Shown piece after piece: positions 24,243 through 34,600 of a DNA stretch of 64,000 nt. The stretch is from Diorhabda sublineata. Taxonomy: Eukaryota > Arthropoda > Insecta > Coleoptera > Chrysomelidae. A program made the translations under genes and the position numbers. How positions within the stretch are numbered: position 1 is the stretch's first letter; the number at the start of each line of letters is the position of its first letter. The stretch covers positions 12,411,734-12,475,733 of the forward strand of contig NC_079479.1 of NCBI RefSeq assembly GCF_026230105.1. The letters run 5' to 3'. The notes beneath the pieces were generated by a model. It ran no database searches, had not been told where the DNA came from, and saw only the letters and a list, made by a program, of their open reading frames with translations.

Positions 24243-24700
24243 TCATAATTTATAAAAAAAAATAGATAGAATGATCTCAATTACGAAGGTTGTATCAGAA
24301 GTAAAATGCCCATTATTTATTGTTATGAATTTATAAATTTTGACGTACTTTTGAAGACTGTGCTCCAACTTTTCTATTCCCGAATGGAAAAAGTCTCCCA
24401 CCAATTCGTTGAGGACTTTATCATCGCGTTCGCCACATGAGTGTTCCTTCAACTTGTGGAAAAGGTGATAATCGCTGGGAGCTAAGTCCAGGTTATTGAA
24501 AGTCCACCCAAATTTCTTCAAAATCTCCCATGTTTGATGAACGTCGTTGTTCAAAATTTCAAAATATCCGTCCGAGTTTATTTCCATGCAAATTTGTATA
24601 AAATCGATGAGGAATACCCCAAAAATTCTTCTACTGACTGCGTTTTTTTATTTCTTTTTCGTGGTTATGGACCAGATCGATGCTACTGACGAGATTGTTG
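24243..24700 (-). pseudogene. Mariner transposase remnant (C-terminal half)
   Basis: The minus strand reads GVFLIDFIQ and MEINSDGYFEIL (about 24625-24560), then LDLAPSDYHLFHKLKEH (about 24495-24440) and FFHSGIEKLEHSLQKYV (about 24400-24350). These correspond in order to GV..IDFL..G.TINSD.YC, PDLAPSDYHLF and the closing GIEKL...QKCV of mariner transposases. This family differs from the 22-kb copy. No terminal repeats were found. Confidence 0.8.
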
Positions 24701-25373
24701 TTTGTTTTCGTTTCCTATGATGATAGAATCCAAAAATTTCACCTTGTTACCTACCCGTACATCGTTCAAGAAACTTGCGAGCTTCTTTTTTCTCTTACTT
24801 AGCTTCCGGGAGACCAAACAAACACTCACTTTGCGATAACTCGTTGCGTTTCTGTTGAAATTCTTCTAATAGTGCCATTTGAAGATTCAGAAATGACTTG
24901 TAGATTCGAGGATGGAATGTATAGCAACATCATTGGTATGATTTTATGTTTTAAAATAATAGAACAAATACGAGTAATTTAACGAGAGTAGAATTTAAAT
25001 CTAATTTACTGTAAATTTTTTGAAAATAACTGCATATTATTATTCACTCAAATTGTTTATAATTTTGTTATAAATCTGCTAATATTTTATACTGGTTAAT
25101 AATTAAATAGTTTGATCGATCGTTAGGGACCGTATTCCTCTTTATAAGCGTACAATCTTGATCCTGGGTGGATGTCCTTTGAGAGTAACAAGGGTATACA
25201 TGTAAACCCAAACTAAATTTAACTTTCATAGAGTCATTTGATGTTAGTATTCCAATTAAGTATGTATTGATGAAAAATTAACTCGATTTAATAATAATTG
25301 TTTTATATATTGTAATTTTTAGTTTATTTTTAATGTGAAAGAAACGTCATACAATCAAAAATATACAATTTAG

Positions 25374-25492
25374 ACCAACACTCACAATTACACTGTTTGA
25401 CGCGCGTTTTGTTAACTGACAGTTGACAGATAAACTGACAGATAATTTGGTTAACGAAACACGCTTCACACAGTGTAATTATGAGTGTTGGT
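25374..25492. repeat. Near-perfect 43-bp inverted repeat built from the CTGAAGA/GAAAC-type repeat
   Basis: Arms 25374-25416 and 25450-25492 are reverse complements with about five mismatches, separated by 33 bases. Each arm contains the GTTAAC..AAACGCG and GTGTAATT.TGAGTGTTGGT parts of the repeat seen at 18.2 and 57.1 kb, so two copies lie head to head. The transcript could fold into a long hairpin. Confidence 0.85.
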
Positions 25493-26112
25493 GTAGTGGT
25501 AGTGTAAACAGTGCGTTCAGTATGAATATCATCAACGTGTCTCCTCTTCAAGTACATTGAGGGAGCAGCTCCACAGGAGAAATTAATTCTCTATATAGTT
25601 TTATTACTAATAAGTTAAATTCGTGGTTGTTTCCAAATCATTTCAGTGGAGTGGTTTTTTAGAATGTAAATTTGTATAATTGTGAAACGAAAACTACCCC
25701 TTCTTGAGCTAGACAGGTAGGTAATTTGGGAATGCCGAAGATTTCTGATGTTTGATCTAAATTAATAGAATCAATTTTAACTTTAATGGAAGCATAATTT
25801 TTTTAATAAAGATGGAGTATTTTATGCTCGAAGAAATATGATAAATCACGTCCTTTTTAAGCAAATTGATCTTATATGTATGAAGTATTACACTCCAGTA
25901 TCATTTCCCTTGACAGCCATAATGGCAAAACCGGCTTTGGAAATTAATTAATTCAAAAATCTCCCTAGAGAGTGACTTTCATATATCCCAGCTTTCATAT
26001 CGATTAATTCTATGCTTGAAATTTTTTTGTAAAGATTTATTACGAAGATTACAAAGTTTTTACGATATAACATTAAAACTACAATTTTTCGCATATTTTA
26101 CAACTTCTTTCT

Positions 26113-26150
26113 CTGAAGACGATAACTTGGTTATCGAAACGCGCGTTTGA
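26113..26150 (+). repeat. CTGAAGA/GAAAC core repeat, copy 3
   Basis: CTGAAGA, then a perfect 7-bp hairpin CGATAAC-TTG-GTTATCG, then AAACGCGCGTTT. It is the cleanest copy of the core, but the downstream GAGTGTTGG part is missing here. Confidence 0.7.
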
Positions 26151-26549
26151 TTATTATTTTATCAACTCAACAAGTTATTTTCTGTTTTATTTTATAAACA
26201 TGAAATTACAACTCGACTATCTTTTCACTTCTAGACACGTTCATTCCTGGAATAACCTTATTAAAAGATAACGACCTACAAATCAGGAAATTAGGTTCGG
26301 TAAATGTCGAGGAAACGTAAAAGTAAAAATAGAAAGTCCGGTACATATTTTTTTATTGAACTTAATAAAAATATCGATTCAAGTGCCCTACATTGTTTGA
26401 ATTTTCGGTATGTTTCACTTTTATTTCGATTTTTTTCATTTCTAATACATATAATGTGAAAATAATTTGTCTTAATTCAAAAACGTATAAAATATATGTA
26501 CACGTTTGAAGGGCATTGGATATTTCGGTTTTCTATACGTATTCCGATA

Positions 26550-26573
26550 TACACTACCGGTCAAAAGTTTTTG
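26550..26573 (+). mobile_element. Tc1-like terminal repeat, element otherwise not delimited
   Basis: TACACTACCGGTCAAAAGTTT is a typical Tc1-family terminal sequence. I did not find the opposite end. The element may run rightwards into or through the minisatellite, or be truncated. Confidence 0.5.
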
Positions 26574-26673
26574 CTTACCCTATAGTCTGCGAACAACACG
26601 ATTTTGATATTTATTTTTTTTTAATGCTTTTATTATTTTCATTGTAGAAGTACTAAAAGGCAGATTCATTGAT

Positions 26674-26967
26674 CTGAGCTATTATCTCTGGATCCTGATC
26701 TAAAATCTCTGGACTCTGAGCAATTATCTCTGGATCCTGATCTAGTATCTCTGGATCCTGATCTAGTATCTCTGGAAACTGAGCTATTATCTCTGGATCT
26801 TGATCTAATATCCCTGGACTCTGAGATACTATCTCTGGATCCTGAGCTACTATTTCTGGATCCTGATCTAATATCTCTGGACTCCGAGCTACTATCTTTC
26901 GATCCTGAGCTACTATCTCTGGACTCTGAGATACTATCTTTCGATCCTGAGCTACTATCTTTTGACC
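26674..26967. repeat. Minisatellite: 14 units of 21 bp
   Basis: Fourteen consecutive 21-bp units of the type CTGAGCTACTATCTCTGGATC, with units varying at a few fixed positions (GATC/GACT at the end, GAGC/GATC near the start). A unit of 21 equals seven codons. Read on the minus strand the array is open in the frame that gives SRDSSSG-like heptads. I see no flanking splice sites or gene that would use this frame. Confidence 0.95.
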
Positions 26968-27257
26968 CGTATCACGTTTATCTTCAGCGACTGAGGTTTT
27001 TCAAGGTCACCCTCGACGTTTCTATTGCCAAAACTCTTGGTGGATGTGGTGGATTTTTATGACGTTGTAGTCCACGGTACGTCGAAGTATTTTATATATT
27101 TATATTTATTATATTTGTGAATTTGTGAAAACAAAAACAACTCGTGCACGAACTTCACCAGAAGATCTCTTTGGTCTAAAAAGTATAATTCAGCAGCAAG
27201 TTCTTGCATCTCATATGTCAATTAAGTAGATTAACATATAAAAAATTGGGAGTTGTG

Positions 27258-27350
27258 TCAATCATTCGAAGGGCTTTGAAAGAATGGATTCTAAGATGGT
27301 TTTCTACTTCTTTTAACCACTTCGATCTGGGTCTACACGTTCCTCTACGT
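27258..27350 (-). pseudogene. Possible C-terminal tail of a non-LTR retrotransposon ORF2
   Basis: The minus strand reads RRGTCRPRSKWLKEVENHLR, resembling the GRRPRGRP..RW.D.V..DLR tail that ends many insect LINE ORF2 proteins. The match is short and the flanks are not recognisable. Confidence 0.35.
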
Positions 27351-27679
27351 CATGGATCTATTTGTAGCTTTGGGAAAGCTTTTTCCCTTCTGGCAGCTCT
27401 CCTTGGGTTTTTATTTTATTTCTAATCTTCTTTTCCCATCACAGTTAATCATTTTTCTTAGATATTTGTACTTCAAATTGGTTGGCACATTTCAAAATTT
27501 TAGTTTTATACAGTGGAAACAACAGATTGATCCCAAGGTATTCGATTTGAATAATTGAATAACCAAAATAGTTTACATCAAGTTTCTAAATTTGTCCTTT
27601 TAAATAATAAATTATTGAATTATTAAACTACGATACGTAATTTAGTTATTTATAATTAAAAAAAAAAAAAATACTACGG

Positions 27680-28037
27680 ATAAAGACACGTGTATTGAGT
27701 GAAAAACTCGACACCTACGCCTTCTACCGTCATCATTTGGAAATGATGTGAATAGAATAGCTGCCTGAGTAATCGGCTAACACCTGGTGTACGAGACGGG
27801 TACAACGATATATCGAAATCGATGACGGATGATTATCGACGCCGGCGCCATTACGTCACCGCGTTTCTCGCGTCGCATAGTTGCGCATTTTTGGTCGACG
27901 CTCATCCAAAGAACAACAGTTGGTTACGTGGTGTTAGATTGGAAAAACGATTTGGACTAAACGCGCGAAATTTCGATGGATTTTCAAAATTTTCAGACGC
28001 GATACCGACGCGATGTGTGACGTCAAGTGAATGGCGA
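27680..28037 (+). promoter_or_regulatory. CpG-rich block, candidate second KCNQ promoter and leader exon
   Basis: About 350 bases stand out from the AT-rich intron through their GC content and many CpG dinucleotides (GACGCCGGCGCC, CGCGTTTCTCGCGTCGC, GACGCGATACCGACGCGATG). The block ends in a good donor, GTGAGT at 28038. Exon B1 at 31.69 kb follows a matching acceptor (CTTTCTTTAG). The simplest reading is a promoter with an untranslated leader exon for the B isoform. The open frame inside (27822-28043) shows no family signature. This is inference only. Confidence 0.4.
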
Positions 28038-29899
28038 TTGTGAGTTGTTGGATTCCCTTTAATTTGGATACTAATCGAGTTTCTAAATATAATCCGATAA
28101 TAATCTATTCATAATAATAAATTTATTTATTTCATATTTAATTTTACGTTAATTTTTTCATTATATATTGATTAAAGAATATACAGAGTGGGAATTGTTT
28201 ACAAAAGCTTGTGAAAAACTAAGAAACAAACACACAAATAAAATTTTGATAAAAAAAATAATGGGAAATAATTCTGGTATTACTTATTTGATTATTAAAT
28301 TGATTCTGAATACAAAATATCAGAAACGAATAGAAATTTCATCTAATTGACTTAAAAACAAACAGTTTTGTCAACCAATTGACAATATTTTATATAACTC
28401 GGAAAAACCGTTGAAAGGAAAAACAGTTCGCCGTTATATAGAGTGGTTTTATACGTGAAAATTTTCACTCCTAAATGATTTGGAGATTTGACTCTTGAAG
28501 ATCACTCGCTTGGACATTTTAAAAACACCATGTCGTGCCGAAATATCCATCATTCTTTGCGATGGAAAATCCTTCCTAAAGAAAAGTCGATTCGAGCACA
28601 AAGTTTTGTGTGTGTCTGGTGGAATTATCGAATTTGTTGCAATTTATTGTACATAAATTTAAAAAATCGTTTTACCAAAGTCTCAAAGAGTCGTTGGGTT
28701 ATTTGATAAACAAATTAAACCTTCTATAGATTGTAAATTCAAAAAAAAATAATTTGAAAGTTTGTATATTTAGGAGACAATTTTTGAACCCCCTCTTTCA
28801 ATTTTTTGATCTTCATTCCTCAAATATCCCACTGATGAATTTTATTTTTATGTTTCACATTTTTAAAGTCAAAATGTCAAAGTTCGCTCAGATATTATTA
28901 TGAAATATATTCACGATTAATGGTTTCGTCATTTTCTATTAAATTTTATATATCAGAATGTTCAGATGACTAGAATACATTTCAGAGATCGATTCGAGTC
29001 GTAAAATTTGCGGCGAGAGCTTTTGAATTTCGAAAATGTCGTTTTTATACGTTCCCTTCTATTATTGTTTACTGTTATACAAGGATATAAAACAACCTTT
29101 TAAAAAGCTTTTTGCTTTTGTTAAAATATATATTATCGAGTTTATATACAATGTGTTCTTGTAAAACATAAAAAAATTCTCGACTCGTTTTTTGAGTTAA
29201 AACCTTTATGACAAAATGCTAATTTATCACATAACTTAAAATTTGAAAAAGTGAATAAGGATCGTAAATTTTTCAAAAAATCTATTTTTCTATAGTGCCG
29301 AATATGAAGAGAAACTTGAAAAAAATTGTCAGTTTACAATTAGTGTTCTAGCTATTGAAAGCTCATGATTACTAATTCATCAAACTTTGCTCACGTTGTG
29401 TATTCAAAATTCACTCTACTATGAAGATGATGATGATTTTATGTCTCGGGTAAACACGACACCCCAGAAACTAAACGGTAATCAACGACATTGAAACCTT
29501 AGCAAAATTTTGACACTTCGAAACTTCATGTACACCGTTATTTGGGGCAGAAGAAGTTTTGAAATGGATAGAACCAAGGAAGTATCCGTTGAAAGTCTAT
29601 GGAAAAGTAAACGTGAAAAAATCTGCATCTACCAGGAGCTTTGTATTGTATCAGTAAACGTGATCAACGACGTAGAGGCACCAAAAATACCAACTCATAT
29701 TGAAGATTCTAACGATCTGCCTTTGATACTTCTGAAAAAGAAATTGATGAAAATTTGATGCCTGAAGATTAATAGAATTTTAGAATAAAAATACCCAGAA
29801 GAAGTTAATAACATTTGAAAATAAAATTCGATATAGATGACCAGATATTGTGGCTCTGATAGGAAGTAGAAGAATTAGGTGTCTGAGCGATAGAGACAA

Positions 29900-30067
29900 C
29901 AATAAGAAGAGTGTGGAGAGGTCAACAAGAAGGGAGGAACCCAATAGGAAGACCAAGAGCAAGATGGAATGACCAAATGGGTGAAGATGTAAGAAGACTT
30001 GGTGGAGAAGTACATATGGCAAATTATGGAGGCCACTTCTTGGCGAGGTCAAAAATCAATTGGATTT
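29900..30067 (+). pseudogene. Non-LTR retrotransposon ORF2 C-terminal tail
   Basis: The plus strand reads RVWRGQQEGRNPIGRPRARW, then NDQMGEDVRRLGGE and FLARSKINW before a stop. This is the well-known GRRP.GRPR.RW...V..D...LG...W...A..R..W R.L...AK tail found after the RT domain of many insect LINEs. Upstream frames are broken and the rest of the element is absent. Confidence 0.75.
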
Positions 30068-30260
30068 GAGTGGACACAGTAGTAATACTAATACTATTAT
30101 ATGATATTTTACCAAGCAGGGCTGGACTCTAAACTCTAAACCTATATTAAATTTTTTGTCTAAAATATATAATCAAAATTAAAATTTCATGGAGAAGAGC
30201 ACGAAATAAAACGTAGTTTTGTAGGTTACAATAAACGGATATTTCAATCGAAAATATATA

Positions 30261-30804
30261 CGAGGGTTGCTTTTTTCAATTCCGATTGAAGTACATCGAA
30301 AACATGAAATTCGACGCTTCTTCGGGTGTAGAAAAACGTTGATCTCTGAATTTATTTTTGATCTGAGGGAATATGAAATCATTGGGTACCAAATTGGGAT
30401 TTTACAGCGGATGATCCATCGATTCGATGTTTTGTCTATCCAAAAACATTTTAGTTTGAACTGATGTGTCCTGATGGAAAATCATTCGTCTTCTATGATT
30501 GTTTTTCCTGATTCTTTCGAACACTTCTGGTAAACAAATACTTAAAAATTGACCGTTCTGCATTGCTCTAATGGAACTGTGACTAAATGTCCAAATGACT
30601 AAATCTTTTGAAGCTTCCTGCTCAATATTTTTTAAGCGCTTCTTTGTACCAATGCACAGCATCGATATTTTTTGGCATTATAACCGATTTTAGACAGCTT
30701 TCACGAAATTCATCATGTAATGGATTTGGAAAACCCGTGAAGCGAATTCATGGGCACACGTCGTATATCAGATTTGACATATTCACATCAAGTAGCAACC
30801 CTCG
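30261..30804 (-). mobile_element. Mariner copy, 544 bp, internally deleted, TA-flanked
   Basis: Inverted ends CGAGGGTTGCT / AGCAACCCTCG flanked on both sides by TA. On the minus strand: SICLPEVFERIRKNNHRRRM, then IFHQDTSVQTKMFLDRQNIESMDHP, followed after a stop by VPNDFIFPQIKNKFRDQRFSTPEEA. This is the order of a mariner transposase from the second catalytic Asp to the C-terminus. The N-terminal half is missing. The same family recurs at 50.5 and 59.5 kb. Confidence 0.9.
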
Positions 30805-31677
30805 TATCTGATTTCAACTTACAACTTTATTAAAAACTTGATACTTATTTTCGTATTTTGATATATAGCGCGTAGTGAAGCCGAAGCATCAGCTGCAAAT
30901 ACGGCTTATGAACTAATTTACGGAAGGAGCTTACTATATAACACGAAAATTTACATGGCAAATTACGTTATCTCAACAGATATTGATTTGGAGACAGATT
31001 TATATATTTATGTAGAAAGTTTCGTGACAAATAATCCGGCAATGTGAATTATGAACAATAAATCCCATTGATGATTAATAAAAAAAATCTGCGTTACATC
31101 CTAAATCGGGATTATCTGCAGGACAATAAATTAAAAGTGTTTTGGGTATTTTTAGCCAAAAAAAAAGTATAATTAAATCATCTCCATCATATCTTTGGAA
31201 TTTATATTACGAAGAGTTGTATGAGAAGTTTCTGACCTAACAAAGAAACATGGTCAACTTTTTTACAATCCACTCTCTTTTTTAGTAGATCTAATGTTAT
31301 GAATTAGATTTATTCTGTTCAAAAGCTTGAAGAATGCGCTTTCGGTCCAAATTGAACAATAGTGATAGCCTGTTACATTTAGGTTGATGTTGGAAACTTT
31401 TTAAGCAACTCTCGTAGTTTAATAAATTTTATATTGAGAATTTCACGACTTTTTGCATACAAAATTTCTTCCTTTTACTACGAATCGTTTTATGTCTTTA
31501 TAAATATAAAATAAAAGTTGATTTATTTTAAAATATTCTAGAATAATAATTAAAAGTGATGAAATAATTTATTCGAACTAAACTGTTGATATAAAAAATA
31601 TGTACGCGACATCGGCGACACATTTTCGTAGCGGAAAAAATGCGGGGGGCTAGTAGGGCCCGCGGGCCTAACCGCCA

Positions 31678-34600
31678 ATGCTTTCTTTAGTGATGTTTCG
31701 CGACATGAATCGAATTGAGCAAGAAAATCTGTACCGAACTTCGAGAAAGCTCAGTCTAGTGCCCATCAGTCAATCTACGTCGGTTGAACGAAGAGCATCC
31801 GTTATAAAAGAAGAATCGGCCTATCATAATGAAGGAGCCTATAGAAGGTGAGTAAATCTCAAATTATTTATCGTTGAACTCAAATTTGAATTGGGGATAT
31901 TCAAGAAAATTCGCAACATTTTATGTTTAGCTTTGATTCAGTGACCCGATTTGATTGTATTTATGAATAGTTTATGTTCGTATCCCTAATGTATAATTAG
32001 AGTTCTGATCTGAATAACTTTGAAGCATCGAAAATTATTATTTTTATAGTTTTTGGGAATCGTTAATTATGGAGGATATTTTCCTACAAATCTCGCTGAT
32101 ATTTGTCGCATCTGGTACAATTAGCAATTTTCTGAATAGATTACAAGTTTCCTCAAAGTTATAATTAATTAAAGGATTCGTGTATGGATAACTTTCACAT
32201 ACGTTTTATTAATTTGAGAGGACCCTCGATAAAATTATTTAACAATTCTAATAAAAGAAAATCTTACCATTAATTTCGTAATTTTCCACGCAGCTACTCG
32301 TCGTTAAATTAATTTTAACTGAAATAAAAAATTTAATTAACGATTGAAACAGTTAAGTTAGTTTCCACATTATCTGTACGTTAAAATGATTGGTTAATAC
32401 GGGATACGATCAAAAAAGTTGAAGTTGAGGATCAGAAAAGATAATTTGGTCGAATATTTACTGAAATATTGGATCAAAAAGAAAAAACCAAAACTAATGC
32501 TGAATCCACTAGTTGCTCAAATAACAAACGAATTTCGATTGCTAATATAGTCTATCGGATTCGACAACTTTTATATACGAGGTCTAGCTATTAAATAAAG
32601 AGACTGCGTGCCTAGAGGGCGCCCTAGACGCGTTATAACGTATAAATATCAAATTTCTCGCTAAATTGGTAAACGTCGATAGAGAAAAATTTTACGCGAG
32701 AAATTACAAATGACAAAAATCTGTGCGAGGTTGCTACCAAAAAATCATGACGAAAAGCTCTCGCGTCAACGGATCTGCTCAGAAAGGTTAGAAAAAGATC
32801 TGCTTTTATTTGAGTTGATGGAAGCGGTGAAGCAAAAAACAGCAGAGCTCTTAAAGGCCCTCACCAAAGAAGACTTCCAGCACTGCTTGGATCAATGGAA
32901 AAAACGTATGGAAAGGTGTGTAAACCCTTTATCGTTATTCAATAGCCAGACCTCGTGTCCAAGACGAGTGCTCTTATTAAATCGGTTTTTTCTGTTTCAA
33001 TAACTCACGTAGCGATCAATTACAACAACGCGGTGTAGTTCACTCAACGACTCAATCACATCCTTCAATTAAACATATTTTCTTAGCTGTTTCAACCTTT
33101 TTTCAACAGTAAACGAATTTAATAATTATGGCATTGCATACTATTGATTTCAAAAACGTGCTGCGTCGTCAATAACAAAAAGATAATGATTAAAAGGTAA
33201 ACTAAAGGTGTAGGAATGTGAAAATCTGACATTACATATGAGACATCCTGTAGTAGTATGAAGTAATTATAATAAATATTGACGAGGGTGTGGACAAATA
33301 TCAAAAATAATGAAAAATAAATAATTTTATGGATATTATATATAAAAATATTAGTAGGATTTTTTTAAAATATGGCGAGAGCGCTGAGATATTGCAACTT
33401 TTAATTTTATTGCTATATTAGGTAATTTTTTACCTAATCGTCGGCAATAAAAATAATTCAATTATCTATTCATCTCACATAACAACTAATTTCTTATATA
33501 GTTTGATGTGAAAACTACAAAAAACATGAAAATTAAAAGCTATTACAAATTTTTAAAAATATGGTGGAAGGTCCGTATGATTTCGATGTATTGCGTCCCA
33601 CTTTCTTGGGAAATCCACTGACCCATCAATCCACTTCTCATAAAAAGTCTAAAATGTGAAATGGCTTCAAGTACCAGAGATGTGTCCTTGGTACAACAAA
33701 ATCCAGACGCCGCATTATTTGCTAGGTCTAGCGTCTTCAGTACTTTGAAAGAACTCCTGTTGATACATCCAGCAGATCTACTCTGATTATAATTTCCCAG
33801 AAGAGTTTGTGCCTGTCTCATCCCCTGTGGCTTGTCCCAATAATTGGTTTGGCTCCCATCCACCTTCTATTCCAGTGCTTTTTCCATTATTCTGTAGCTC
33901 AGGGATGGAGAAACTTTTTTCTTCGCGTGCCAATTTTTGCTAACGAAATATATGAAGGGCCAAGTAGCATTACATTATTTACTAAAATAGAAATATTGTT
34001 TTAATTTTTCTGAAATACTAATTTACTCTAAAGTTACAAGTTACAACTCAAGTTAGCCGCGAAGTAAAAGGTTGAGGAGCGCTGGTCTTTGTTGGAACAT
34101 ATGACATGTGGAATGGGTAGCGCTTTAACGACAGACGCACCTACTCGGGCTTCATTTTCGGTTTTCGCTCATATCCCCGTCTGCCCTCGCATATGTTGTT
34201 TTATGTACGACGTGCACTATCATTACTGCCAATTGATAATAATGTAATTTCTGATAATAACAAAAGCTGTTTGATGGTAGCGGGCCGGATTTCAACGCTT
34301 TGCGGGCCGGATTTCAACGCTTTGCGGGCCGGAGACGGCCCGCGGGCTGTAGTTTCCCTATCCCTGCTGTAGCTTATGCCACAGAAGTGTTCGGACCACA
34401 TTAAGGACTTGTGTATCCCGGAATCCATTATTTTTAATGCCTAGCTACGCAATCCTCAAAAGAATTTTTTGATATTGGATCTTAGAGTTGGTATCTAGAA
34501 AACAATTTTTTAAATAGTATAGATTTCTGCTGGAAAAACGCTTGGTGTGCTGCCGATGCTTTCAGAGTGTCCCGTGTACTCTTATTCCAAATCCGTCTGC

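Larger units (their letters stand above)
24175..31677. other. KCNQ intron between exon A3 and exon B1
   Basis: A 7.5-kb intronic stretch dense in transposon debris, a minisatellite, and a CpG-rich candidate promoter (listed separately). At 30870-31045 there is a 60-codon open stretch behind an AG (ARSEAEASAANTAYELIYG..) that matches nothing I know. The weak peptide at 28490-28705 resembles a mariner fragment but I do not call it. Confidence 0.6.

Noticed and set aside
28488..28706. 72-codon ORF with CVWWNYR segment, mariner-like
   Set aside because: Only one short block resembles mariner transposase and the neighbouring blocks are absent.
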